A DNA stretch of 64,000 nucleotides from NCBI GenBank assembly GCA_947494205.1, contig CANLUH010000004.1, forward strand, positions 216,773-280,772, in the 5' to 3' direction. Below are positions 44,301-53,190 of the stretch, piece after piece. The stretch is from an uncultured Flavobacteriaceae bacterium (GTDB lineage Bacteria > Bacteroidota > Bacteroidia > Flavobacteriales > Flavobacteriaceae). The notes beneath the pieces are model-generated. The model saw nothing but the letters and a program-made list of their open reading frames with translations. It did not search any database and had not been told where the DNA came from. The translations under genes and the position numbers were made by a program. The stretch's first letter is position 1; every line of letters starts with the position of its first letter.

Positions 44301-45961
44301 TTAGGATTAGTTGTTGCTGGTTTTGCTCCTATTGGTGCTGCTGGTAATTGTGTCACTTCACGTTCTGGTACTGCTTCTACATTTGGTTCTTGCCCTGTAG
44401 TTTGCGCAACTGGCCCTGCTGCTGCTGTTTTTTCTCCTTCTACATCTTGCGCCGCCGCATCATTAACTTCATCTATATTATTATTTTCATCGAAGTTAGC
44501 TGCTTCATCTTGGTTTGCTGGTAATTGCATCCCTTCAATACGCTCCATTAACTTCGCTTTAAAATCCGCTGCATTAAAAGTTCCCGGTTCCGCTTCTGCC
44601 ATGGCATCTACTTGACCAGATTGCGCCATACTTTCGCGTTCGTTTGCTGGTGAAGCGGCTGCACTTTGTGCTGCACTAGCAGATGCTTCTGGTTCTTCGT
44701 GATCTCCTTGCGCTTTTGCTGTATTATCTAAGCGTCCTTCTAATTTTTTAAAATTTGGATCGTCTTTAGGACTTCTTGGCGTTGTTGTTACTGGTGCTTC
44801 TTCTTTTTTACCTTCTCCTTTTCCTTCAGGCTTTCCTTCTGCTCCTTGTTTCCCTTCTACTTTGTCTAGTTTAGCACCTTCTTTTACTTCTGCTCCAACT
44901 GCTTTTGCTTCTCCTGCCGCACTTGCTAAATCTGAAACACTTCCGCCTGTTGCAGCTCCTGCCTTACCACTTACTACTTCTTTTGCATCATTTAAAACTC
45001 CATTTGCAGCTTCTTTAGGCTTAGAAGCGCCTTGTTGTATGGTATGCGTTAACTCGTGAGCTATAAGCGTCTGCCCTTCTTTAGAGTCTGGACTAAATTT
45101 ACCTTCGTTAAAGAAAATATCATTTTTATTAGTAAATGCTTTCGCCCCTAAATCCTTATTCATCTGAACAGAATCAGATCCTGTATGAATTCTCACACCA
45201 CTAAAGTCTGCTCCAAATCCTGATTCCATATTAGATTTTAGAGTTGATGGCATTTCACTACCTTTCCCTTTAGCGTTTTTTATACGACTTCCTAGATTCG
45301 TTTTTTGTGGTTTAGAGACATTTAACTTAGCTTGTACATCGTCCTCTTCTTTACTTTGTACTTCTTCATCTTCCATTTTCTGAACATCCTCGTCTTCCTT
45401 AGCTTGAACGTCCTCGTCTTCTTTGCTCTGTACTTCTTCATCTTCCTTAGCTTGAGTATTTTCTTCTTCCATAGCCTGAACTTCATCTTCTTCTTTGGCT
45501 TGTACCTCTTCCTCCTTACTCTGTACTTCTTCTTCTTTTGCCTGAACGTCTTCGTCTTCTTTAGCTTGAACACTTTCATCTTCCATCATTTGTGCCTCTT
45601 CTTCTTTAGACTGCACGTTTTCTTCTTCCATTTTTTGCACGTCTTCCTCAGCTGGAGCAAGTTGTACTGTTGGCGTGATGTTTTGAGCTATAGATTTTTC
45701 TTGTATTTCTGTGTCTTCTTGTTTTTGAACTGTTGGTGTAACTGTAGGAGAAAAGAATGAAGAATCTCCCCCTAATGTACTTCCTTGTTGTTTAGACACC
45801 ACTTTATCCGCTACTGTGTCTGCTTCAACTTCATATTTATCTCCAGGCTTACCAACATTAAGTTTAGCTTGTATAAAAGCACTTTCCCCTTTTGCTTTTT
45901 TAAAAGGGTTGGAGTTGCTTGGCTTAGCATTGGTATTATTTTTTGCTACTGGTGAAAACAT
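41279..45961 (-). CDS. DUF4157-containing eCIS cargo/effector with putative C-terminal His-His nuclease
   Basis: 1560-aa modular protein. Residues 1-55 carry the leader SAFIQAKLNVGKPGDKYEVE seen at the front of DUF4157 proteins. About 105-212 is a run of VQxKEEEE-type acidic repeats. Residues about 235-315 are DUF4157 with the metallopeptidase-like motif AHELTHTIQQ (HELTH 302-306). About 320-720 is low-complexity Ala/Pro/Glu sequence, followed by long amphipathic helices and hydrophobic stretches (about 870-1130), and then a very basic region (about 1130-1240). The C-terminal part has GRESHHVPPNEL (about residue 1295), then GNGLSAISLDVSTHRTSK and NAVH, resembling the HH-type nuclease toxins of the HNH/Endo VII group. 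DUF4157 proteins are known eCIS-associated cargo. Toxin activity is inferred. Confidence 0.8.
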   Translation of the reverse strand: MFSPVAKNNTNAKPSNSNPFKKAKGESAFIQAKLNVGKPGDKYEVEADTVADKVVSKQQGSTLGGDSSFFSPTVTPTVQKQEDTEIQEKSIAQNITPTVQLAPAEEDVQKMEEENVQSKEEEAQMMEDESVQAKEDEDVQAKEEEVQSKEEEVQAKEEDEVQAMEEENTQAKEDEEVQSKEDEDVQAKEDEDVQKMEDEEVQSKEEDDVQAKLNVSKPQKTNLGSRIKNAKGKGSEMPSTLKSNMESGFGADFSGVRIHTGSDSVQMNKDLGAKAFTNKNDIFFNEGKFSPDSKEGQTLIAHELTHTIQQGASKPKEAANGVLNDAKEVVSGKAGAATGGSVSDLASAAGEAKAVGAEVKEGAKLDKVEGKQGAEGKPEGKGEGKKEEAPVTTTPRSPKDDPNFKKLEGRLDNTAKAQGDHEEPEASASAAQSAAASPANERESMAQSGQVDAMAEAEPGTFNAADFKAKLMERIEGMQLPANQDEAANFDENNNIDEVNDAAAQDVEGEKTAAAGPVAQTTGQEPNVEAVPEREVTQLPAAPIGAKPATTNPKAAMPPKRGDAEVNKPLEDNVAEVDQQMADNKVTDTQLEKSNEPSFTQGLDAKNDAKKDAATAPGKLRKQEAGALQNAKAGAAGKEQAGLEQMHQVRGQALNQVQGSQTKTGANDTSERTRIATEINKIYEKSKTDVEKILEDLDTNVKTAFKAGTELAKSKFEKHVDAKMSAYKARRYSGLIGAGRWLKDKFAGMPDEVNDFFVTGRQVYIDTMDKVITKVAEYVATKLNEAKTRVATGKQEVQEYVASLPKNLQKLGKEAAEDINDKFDELEDSVNSKQDELVDSLAEQYMEGLNAVDARIEEMKAANRGLIDAALGFINGIIETIKKLRDLIATLLAEIQNAMDVIMEDPIGFVSTLFEGVGKGIDMFMANIQKHMLGGFVTWLTGAMGPVGITIPDDLFSLKGIFSLVMQVLGLGWDFMRKKSVLLLGEPMVEAMEKGFEMFQIIREKGVSGMWEYVKEQFTDLKETIIESIKSMLITQVIEAGIKWLLSLLIPGAGFIKAIMAIKDLIVFFVESAIMLIPSLIEAIRSLASGNVAGVAKAIEKGLAMLLPLVISLFAKLIGLSGLVKKVQKIIKKVRKRIDKAVTKMIKKAKAKFSKIFSKKKPKKGQAKKIKEDNKNQKPDEITSKDKAKHKKIASAIKKKLEAKPKQKVKDFDELYKLKKKEAKTLEDKYQPQLKKGINLDIKTGTLIKEKKDNDIDFKIKIHPNTENQTATTEGEDTSGLLKVGAHEVSNGKGRESHHVPPNELKVAISTFFKKSGNTIKSIKKGSGSETFAAAEALGQKFIDKSTNIDSTYGGHGNGLSAISLDVSTHRTSKNAVHRSSIQEQVLKEVKKDIEASQGERVVVLITSKKRLVANLQKPHWERFIGKVYDLEKKKEAKVGDSTAIATTAKKTADELLVTVTSRSKRDFQSIMNEIYQETKSELDNSGTEASQGAEMNKVKTKLNKVAKKAFDDALANGLKAVKVALDKSDKDGTDKDKSKGLAAVKRKAIQIWKNIIKVT
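45330..45640 (-). repeat. Acidic VQxKEEE peptide repeats in the effector gene
   Basis: About 13 near-copies of a 7-9 codon unit encoding V-Q-(A/S/K)-(K/M)-E-(E/D)-(E/D) lie in tandem. They follow the DUF4157 leader and are typical for this class, where repeat number varies between strains. On the opposite strand they create spurious Phe/Leu-rich frames. Confidence 0.85.
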
Positions 45962-46016
45962 ATATTTTATTACATTTTGTTTTTAATTGTACTATTTATA
46001 ATTGTTTGTGGTTCTA

Positions 46017-48035
46017 TTACCAATCGGTATATATTAATTTGTCTATCCATGGTAATTTACTTAAGCTCAATGTCCATGGAAGTTTATCTAATAGTAAATC
46101 GAACACTTTTCGTTCTACTATTATTTTAGGGTTATCTTTTTTAAAACTTAACTTACCTGCTCTTTGTAAAAACTCATTTCTTAATAAATCTGTTGAAGGA
46201 TTATTTAGAGCTTCCCAATGTATTATTACAGCTTCTAATAATCCTTCTGCTTTTTGCTTTAATGCTTCTGGAATTATTACTTCTCGTCTAATAGATTGCG
46301 TTACGTCTATACCACACAAAAACTTTTCGAATACCATATTACTTTCGTATTGCTGTTCTTTTTTAGTTGCTAAATAGTGTAATAGATGAATTGCTAATTC
46401 TGGATCTATTATTTTATCTGAATCATTTAATAATTCGCAATTAGCAAAGAAGTTTTTTAAATAAGGATGTAGTATAATTAATCCTGCATTTTTAACATAA
46501 TAGTCTCCTTTATTTTCTTTTTTAAAGTGTTTCTCTAATGCTTCATCTTTTATTAGTTCAGATACTGTCTTATTAATTTCAGAAGCTTCTAAAATGGCAT
46601 TTTCATTAGGGTTATGTAATGTTTTTGAGGTTTCAGGACTTGAAGTAGCTTCTTCTTTTGTCGATTTTTCTTGTGAGCTCTTTTTAGTTTTTAAATCTAT
46701 AGCCTCATCTTCTAATTGTTTCTTATTATTTACTACTTCATCTTCTTTTGCTTTCGTTTGAAGCGTATTATCTGTAGCATTTTTCTCTAGTTTATTTTCT
46801 ATGTTATTTTCTAATGCTTTTTTGTTTTTCGACTGCGTACCTTTTGTTTCTTTCGAAGCTTCAGTTTTATTATTTAATATAGCTTCTGAATGTTCTTGTT
46901 TTTCTCTATTTTCTTCAGAAGTTTTAGTGTTTTTTACAACTTTACTATCTTCAGTTATTCTTGTGTTTTCAAACGTTTCTTTTATTTTTTTTGAAGCTTT
47001 AGTTTTATCATTCAATATCTCTGCTGAATGTTTTTCTGCTTCTTTTGTATTTTCAATTATGCTATCTTCTTGTAGTTTTTCTTGTTGATTTACAATAGCG
47101 TTATTCTCTTTTACTTTCTCCTCTAAATAGTTCTCTTTTATTTCTAAGTTTTGCTTTAGAGTCGTTTCTTTTTTAGAATTGTTTTTATCAGAATTATTAT
47201 CTGTTTTTATCGTTTTAACTGGGTTAAATTCAGACTCCGTTTTATCATTAATCGTTTTTAACACCAATAGACTAACCTCAACGATTTTATCATTTTCAGC
47301 AGTAAGCTTAGATTCTAATACTAGAGAAAGTTTTGAAACTAGATTATCTTTATTTTCATCTAAACAGTATTGAATAATCTCTTGCCAAATCCATTGTCTG
47401 TATTTAGGATTTAATTGATTAATCTGTTGATTAATTGTTTTATCTGTTCTAAAAAGAGTTATAATTTCATTGTTAAAAACACCTTGTAATAACTTTATAA
47501 TTTGAACATTCGAAAACTGTTTTACAAGTCTAACTCGAGTACTTAATACTTCTATTTTTCTTTTAAATAGTGTTTTAAAGCTATTACTTTTTGTCAATTC
47601 AATAAGTGTTTCTTCACTATATACTTCTAATCTATCTATTGTTTCCCACCATGGTATTATTCCTCTTTCTAAAAAATATATAAATGCTTCTTCTTTACTT
47701 TTTGCTGTACTTAAAAAAACAACATCATTACTTGCGCTGCTTGGGTTATTTATTATTTTTTCAATTTCTTTATTTATCTGAGATTTTATACTTTTTTTTA
47801 ATGCTTCAAAATTATTTTCACTATCCCCTGTTACTTCTAGCACCAATTTTGGTATTTGAATAATCTCACTTGGCAACTTCTCTTCTAAGGTTTTAAAATA
47901 CGCTTCCATATAAGGAAAAATGTCTTCCTTTAAAAACACATCAAGATTATCCTTGAGTGTAAATGCCGTTTTTTTACTTTTGGTATTTACATCAACAATA
48001 ACCTTGTTTATGATATGTTGCTGAGCAGTATTCAC
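46017..48035 (-). CDS. eCIS tape-measure protein (Afp14-like, CIS_tmp)
   Basis: 672-aa protein setting the length of the contractile sheath-tube. The N-terminus MNTAQQHIINKVIVDVNTKSK and the C-terminus (NAGLIILHPYLKNFFANC, ELAIHLLHYLATKKEQQYE, FEKFLCGIDVTQSIRREV, DLLLDKLPWTLSLSKLPWI) are signature blocks of the CIS tape-measure family. The middle (about 290-490) is a Lys/Glu/Asn/Thr low-complexity coil whose length probably sets particle length. It lies 7 bases downstream of the 1690-aa gene and 55 bases upstream of the effector. Confidence 0.9.
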   Translation of the reverse strand: MNTAQQHIINKVIVDVNTKSKKTAFTLKDNLDVFLKEDIFPYMEAYFKTLEEKLPSEIIQIPKLVLEVTGDSENNFEALKKSIKSQINKEIEKIINNPSSASNDVVFLSTAKSKEEAFIYFLERGIIPWWETIDRLEVYSEETLIELTKSNSFKTLFKRKIEVLSTRVRLVKQFSNVQIIKLLQGVFNNEIITLFRTDKTINQQINQLNPKYRQWIWQEIIQYCLDENKDNLVSKLSLVLESKLTAENDKIVEVSLLVLKTINDKTESEFNPVKTIKTDNNSDKNNSKKETTLKQNLEIKENYLEEKVKENNAIVNQQEKLQEDSIIENTKEAEKHSAEILNDKTKASKKIKETFENTRITEDSKVVKNTKTSEENREKQEHSEAILNNKTEASKETKGTQSKNKKALENNIENKLEKNATDNTLQTKAKEDEVVNNKKQLEDEAIDLKTKKSSQEKSTKEEATSSPETSKTLHNPNENAILEASEINKTVSELIKDEALEKHFKKENKGDYYVKNAGLIILHPYLKNFFANCELLNDSDKIIDPELAIHLLHYLATKKEQQYESNMVFEKFLCGIDVTQSIRREVIIPEALKQKAEGLLEAVIIHWEALNNPSTDLLRNEFLQRAGKLSFKKDNPKIIVERKVFDLLLDKLPWTLSLSKLPWIDKLIYTDW

Positions 48036-48041
48036 TGTTTA

Positions 48042-51000
48042 TTATCTTGTTGCTTTAGGAATTGAAAGAATTAATGGAAGTAAATCTTCTTTAATGGAAG
48101 CTTTTATATAATCGAGTACTTCTACTTCTTCACTATAAGCTACTAAATACGTCTTTAAGTCGTCATCGAAATCGAAGACAAAGTTTTTATCGAATATAGG
48201 CTGCAACCCATTTTTAATCTGACTAAATACTGACAACACTCCATCTTTTTGATTTTCTAAAACTGTAGCTGGCTGACAATGCAATACATTAAATAATAGT
48301 TTTATTTGAGCTCTATAAAATGCTGACAAAGCAGATAATTCAATAATATTTACAGTATTAGCAGAAGTTACTTCTAAAAATTTAGTAGCTGCTTTATCTA
48401 ATAATGCTTTATATCCATCGCCTAAAATTTCTGAATTTTTATTTCCTTGTAACCAAGATTCATCTACTGCTTCATAAATATTTATTGTTGGAGATAAAAT
48501 TTCATTCACAATAAATGGATCTTTAATCTCTGGGTTTATTGTTAACTTAGCTCGATCTGCTTGAATTGTATTTAAAGTAGTTGGTATACAAGCCTTTTGA
48601 TCGGTTTTTACTTGAAAAGATTTTATCGATTTTGTATCCGACCCGCATTCACTGATTGCTCTAAGCGCTATGTCTATTATATTAGTATCGAACTCTTGTG
48701 TTGGTATAGTTACTTTTGTTCTAGTTGGCCTGTTTATTATTTGCCCTCCAACATTCCATACATAACTATCTGCAAGTTCTGAAGTATTGGATAATACTAA
48801 TATATCACCATCTCCGCTTGATTCTATTAATGCTGTAAAATCTGCCTTAGAAACAGCTTTTAAAGTTGCTGTTAATAATGTATCTCCATCTCCTTCTATA
48901 CTAAAAGGCACACTTCCTGGTGCTGTTAATTTTGTAGCACTTGGTACAAATACATGTTTTCCAGATTGTAATACAACACCTAAACCTACTGGCACAGTAT
49001 TTAATATGTTTGATGGCGATATGATAATAGGATAGGCTGTATTATCATTAAGACAGAACTCTGTTTTATCATTTTCAAATCGCAATGCAAATGTTGGGTA
49101 ATTAATAATTTCTGTTGCTGTTATCATAGAGACACAGCCACTTGCACTAGTAACTTGCAATTCTACATTAAAGGTATTAACGCCTTTTTTAATAGGTAAA
49201 TTTTGTTTTATTCCTTTAGTTGTTCCTACTGCTGTTCCGTTTATAATCCATTTATATTTTAGTGTACTCTCATCAACTCCATTTGGTATTACAGCTCCTG
49301 CGGTATAGCTACTTATTAATCCATTATTGGCCCATAATACTATTCCATCTTGTTTTTGTATACTTATATTTAAGAGCTGACTTATCGTTATTTCTGCACT
49401 TGTAGGTAATCCCGATACATTAAATTTAATGACTTTATCGAAATTATTAGTATCAAAATCACTAGTTGTTATCACTAATTCATCACCTTGAACTTTAACC
49501 CCTGGGAAATCTCCACCTGCAATTTCTATTGTAGCATCTGCTGGGCTTTTTCCTGTAAATGGAATTTTTATCTCTTCATCCTTTTTAATATCTAAGCAAT
49601 ACTTATCTTGTATTGATAGTGTTGCTGTTATTGGCGTATCGAAAGTAATGGTGTCTATTGAAATATTATCTTCACAGAATCCATTACTTATAGTTAATTT
49701 TGGAGCAATTGTATTTGCATTATTTATCGGTAAATTATAAGTTACTACAACTTCTCCATCTGAATTTGGTATATCATTAGATAATGCTCCTTTTCCAAAA
49801 TCCCATGTATAATTTAAAGTTGGTAATGCATTAACTACAACATAAGTTACTGTTGCTATTGTTTTTGCATTATTATAGGCTACCTGAGGTGTATTAACAC
49901 TTATATTAGGATCAGCGTATACTGTTATTTTTGCATTAGTTTCTTCTCCGTTTACTGTAAATGTTATTTCTGTTCCGTGTAAACTTGCATCTGTTAATGC
50001 TGGATCAAATACTGCTTCTCCTATTGTATTTGTTGTTACTCCACTTGCAACTCCCTCTGGTACTCTTGCATTTATTACTCCATCTGCTGGAGATATTTTA
50101 AATGGTAATGGTGTTATATCTACTCCATCTTTTAAACATACAAATGCTTGCGGTAAACTTAAAGATATTGGATCTTTTGGCACAATGAAGTTTATTGGTG
50201 TACAGTCTGAACAACACATATATGGTAATGCAAAATCTGCTACTACTACATTTTTAGAAGTTGTATTAGCTACTGCTACAGCATTCTCTTCAAAAAAGAT
50301 AGGTTCGTCTGTACCTACTATATTTGGATTTTCGAATCGAATAAAATTTTCTTCTTGTCTAATAATTGTATCTTCAATAATAATACTTAGCTTTTTTCTA
50401 TCTGCTTTAGCTACAATATTAGATACGCCAGCTCTTTCCCACTTTCTGTTTAAAAAGACAGAAAAATTATTAACTGTTTCTTCAAGAGACTCTCCTATAA
50501 TAACAACCTCATCTAAAGAGGTTTGAGTGCTTTTCTCTTTTGTTATTTCATCTGTTAAAACGGGAGCTTCCTTTCCTATGTTTTTTAAGAAGACAAATGA
50601 TGTACTTAGCGTACGTTTTAATAGTTGCAATTCTCCTCTATCTCCTCCTGTTTCTTCATTTTCTATTGTTGGCTGCTTTAAAAAGTCTAACTCTAAAATA
50701 ACCGGTTCGTACGTTGGCGTATCTGTAGCATTCTCTGTTAGATATGCCATTACAAATGTACCACCAGGTTTTACACCTGCTTTATGTTCTAATCCTGGAT
50801 GTTTTTTTACAAATTCGGATAATTGAATTTGAGCTAAAATCTCTTGTTTTCTTTTTTCTATTTCCTCTAATAGAATTTCTAATTTTTTACCAGAACAGCA
50901 TACTGTAGATAATTGATTTATTATTAAACCTAATATTTCCTTAGATCCTTCTTTTATTGTTGTTGTTTGGTATTTAGTTTGTAAATCTTTAACTCGTTTA

Positions 51001-53114
51001 CATAATTCATCTATTGTTAACTTATAATTAGTTAATGTAAAATCATCTATTTGCGTTAAGCTATCAGGAATCCTATCATCTAAAACATACGAGTACACTA
51101 AGGTTTCTGTTACATTGGTAAATATAAAGTCTGCTAAAGGTGCTTCTGCTACCCACTCTGGCAATTCTTTTATTTCTTCTGCACTAGCATTAAACGTCGC
51201 CAAAATATCGTTTGCAGATCCTTCTACGTTTGTTTTTATTGCATTATCTAAAAGGACTCCTAAAGTATTCTCTTTTACGGTTAGTTGTTCTTTTACAATA
51301 TTTACTTTTGTTAATTCTGCTTGCTGTGTGGCCCCTCTACTAACTGTAACTGCTTTAGAGACTCTTTCTTGCGACTCTTGTGTTCCTTCAAATTTATCTG
51401 CTGTTCTAAATGCCGTTGAATCATTACTCGCTTGCTTAATTGGAGCTGTTTGAAATCCATCATCTACTGCAGCAACATTTGTTCCTACATCTATAGTACT
51501 AAATGCAGAGAAAAACCGACTCATCTCAGACAACACACAGTTTTGTTCGGTTCTCCATGCATTAAGTAGTATACTTAAATCTTCAAACTGACACTTGTAA
51601 TCGTTTAAATTAAGTGTTTGTGTGGTTGCATTTATAGACAATACTTTAACATCGAAATTTAATCCATTGGTTTCTTTTAACCTTAATATTTGATCTAATG
51701 CATCTTTATATAATTTACCTTGATGCCCTTCTATTCTATAAAAGTTATAATCGTCTATATCATATTCTAATGGCTGTTGTATCGATTGTATCTGAGCTAA
51801 ATTTTGTGTTTGATAGCTTAGATTGTACTTATATCTTAGATTACTGAATTTTTCGAAACTCCAATTCTTTAATAATGCTTCATCTACATCATAATAAAAT
51901 GGTATTGCTTTATTTCCTAATGCCTTATTAGTGTAAGATGGTGTTATTTTTATCGTTTCTCCTTTATTAAAATCGATATAACTTGATGCTAATTCTGTAA
52001 CTCTATTTAAAAGACTTATTACTTTTTTATAGTTTGTTTCTTCATTTCCTACAATTGGTGATTTATAAAATTGATGTCTAAAAGTTAGATAAGGTTTTAC
52101 TTCTTCTATTCTACCTAACATAAGGTGTTTTGGGAACGCTCCTATATTTGGACAACAGGCTACATTAATATGTAATAGCAATGCTTTAATTTCATTATAG
52201 GTATCTATTAAATCTTTTAAAATATCGTAACGGTACTGATAATCGGCAGGTGTACCATTAGAACTAAAATTAAAAAGCCCATCTATTCGTGTACTAATTG
52301 GTTCTTTATTAAATTTAGACAATATAGTTTCCAATCCTCTTTTAAGGTTTGTTAGCGTACTATTGTTTTTTATAGCATTAAAGTAATTTTGTTTTAAGGT
52401 TACAAAAGTTTCAGAATTAGTATTGTTTAATACTACTCGCTTTGCTCTTACTTCTGGTAAAGCTTCAACAGTTTCGTACCAATTATGTTTATTGTATATA
52501 GTGTCTTGTTCGGTTACAAATCTTGCATTTTGCGCAAAAACTAATAATACTTTTATGTTAGATACTTGCTCTATGCCTTGATTGTCGCAAGTTAATTGAT
52601 TACACAATGCGCCTTCTTTAGAGTAGTTTTCTAAATATAGCAATACTACTGCATTTTCTATATCTGTAAACGTTGCTAAATCTGTAAAAGACCCATCGTT
52701 GGTCTCAGATAATTCCCAAAGATCTATTTGGTTATTGTCTGCATTTAGAAAATGATTATACCTTACTTTATCGTCTATAAATGGTCTATAGAACCTATAA
52801 TTTTTAGAAGATAAATCTATAGATTTTAAAGTTGTATCGTTTTGTCCTTCTTCTGTAGTTGATGGATTTTGTAATGCTAATAAATCGCCATCTGTAGTGA
52901 CACCACGACCTTGAGTTATAGTTATACTATTTTCACTTTCGCTATGTGTTAATTTAAAACCACATGCAATTCCCACTCCACTTAATCCTGTTCTAGATAA
53001 ACGGTCTTGACCATCGAAATAGTCTAAAAACTCATTTAACTGACCTTCGGTTAATACTTGATTGGTATCAAACTTTCTATATTGAGTGGTTATATCTTTT
53101 AATTTAGTTTTCAT
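48042..53114 (-). CDS. Large eCIS protein with PKD/Ig-like repeats in the tail-fibre position
   Basis: 1690-aa protein between the second baseplate gene and the tape measure, the slot of the tail fibre (Afp13) in Afp/PVC clusters. The N-terminus (KLKDITTQYRKFDTNQVL, TEGQLNEFLDYFDGQDRLSR, GVGIACGFKL) resembles baseplate-docking starts of phage fibre proteins in logic but I know no named family. Helical and acidic parts follow, and several beta-sandwich segments with PKD/Ig character occur at about 1050-1500 (NYTWDFGKGALSND, YKWIINGTAVG). No collagen-like or adenovirus-type fibre repeats are visible. It may be a receptor-binding or cap-like structural protein; not established. There is no signal peptide, as expected for an intracellular-assembled particle. 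Confidence 0.8.
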   Translation of the reverse strand: MKTKLKDITTQYRKFDTNQVLTEGQLNEFLDYFDGQDRLSRTGLSGVGIACGFKLTHSESENSITITQGRGVTTDGDLLALQNPSTTEEGQNDTTLKSIDLSSKNYRFYRPFIDDKVRYNHFLNADNNQIDLWELSETNDGSFTDLATFTDIENAVVLLYLENYSKEGALCNQLTCDNQGIEQVSNIKVLLVFAQNARFVTEQDTIYNKHNWYETVEALPEVRAKRVVLNNTNSETFVTLKQNYFNAIKNNSTLTNLKRGLETILSKFNKEPISTRIDGLFNFSSNGTPADYQYRYDILKDLIDTYNEIKALLLHINVACCPNIGAFPKHLMLGRIEEVKPYLTFRHQFYKSPIVGNEETNYKKVISLLNRVTELASSYIDFNKGETIKITPSYTNKALGNKAIPFYYDVDEALLKNWSFEKFSNLRYKYNLSYQTQNLAQIQSIQQPLEYDIDDYNFYRIEGHQGKLYKDALDQILRLKETNGLNFDVKVLSINATTQTLNLNDYKCQFEDLSILLNAWRTEQNCVLSEMSRFFSAFSTIDVGTNVAAVDDGFQTAPIKQASNDSTAFRTADKFEGTQESQERVSKAVTVSRGATQQAELTKVNIVKEQLTVKENTLGVLLDNAIKTNVEGSANDILATFNASAEEIKELPEWVAEAPLADFIFTNVTETLVYSYVLDDRIPDSLTQIDDFTLTNYKLTIDELCKRVKDLQTKYQTTTIKEGSKEILGLIINQLSTVCCSGKKLEILLEEIEKRKQEILAQIQLSEFVKKHPGLEHKAGVKPGGTFVMAYLTENATDTPTYEPVILELDFLKQPTIENEETGGDRGELQLLKRTLSTSFVFLKNIGKEAPVLTDEITKEKSTQTSLDEVVIIGESLEETVNNFSVFLNRKWERAGVSNIVAKADRKKLSIIIEDTIIRQEENFIRFENPNIVGTDEPIFFEENAVAVANTTSKNVVVADFALPYMCCSDCTPINFIVPKDPISLSLPQAFVCLKDGVDITPLPFKISPADGVINARVPEGVASGVTTNTIGEAVFDPALTDASLHGTEITFTVNGEETNAKITVYADPNISVNTPQVAYNNAKTIATVTYVVVNALPTLNYTWDFGKGALSNDIPNSDGEVVVTYNLPINNANTIAPKLTISNGFCEDNISIDTITFDTPITATLSIQDKYCLDIKKDEEIKIPFTGKSPADATIEIAGGDFPGVKVQGDELVITTSDFDTNNFDKVIKFNVSGLPTSAEITISQLLNISIQKQDGIVLWANNGLISSYTAGAVIPNGVDESTLKYKWIINGTAVGTTKGIKQNLPIKKGVNTFNVELQVTSASGCVSMITATEIINYPTFALRFENDKTEFCLNDNTAYPIIISPSNILNTVPVGLGVVLQSGKHVFVPSATKLTAPGSVPFSIEGDGDTLLTATLKAVSKADFTALIESSGDGDILVLSNTSELADSYVWNVGGQIINRPTRTKVTIPTQEFDTNIIDIALRAISECGSDTKSIKSFQVKTDQKACIPTTLNTIQADRAKLTINPEIKDPFIVNEILSPTINIYEAVDESWLQGNKNSEILGDGYKALLDKAATKFLEVTSANTVNIIELSALSAFYRAQIKLLFNVLHCQPATVLENQKDGVLSVFSQIKNGLQPIFDKNFVFDFDDDLKTYLVAYSEEVEVLDYIKASIKEDLLPLILSIPKATR

Positions 53115-53190
53115 TCCTATTTATTTTAAGTGTTCCCAAATTGCTTTGTCCTTGTATGATTCTTTTCTTTAGATTTTTTTTATTATCGTA

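Noticed and set aside
45332..45760. Plus-strand Phe/Leu-rich frame of 142 codons
   Set aside because: It is the antisense of the acidic VQxKEEE repeats in the effector gene; the composition is fully explained by codon complementarity.
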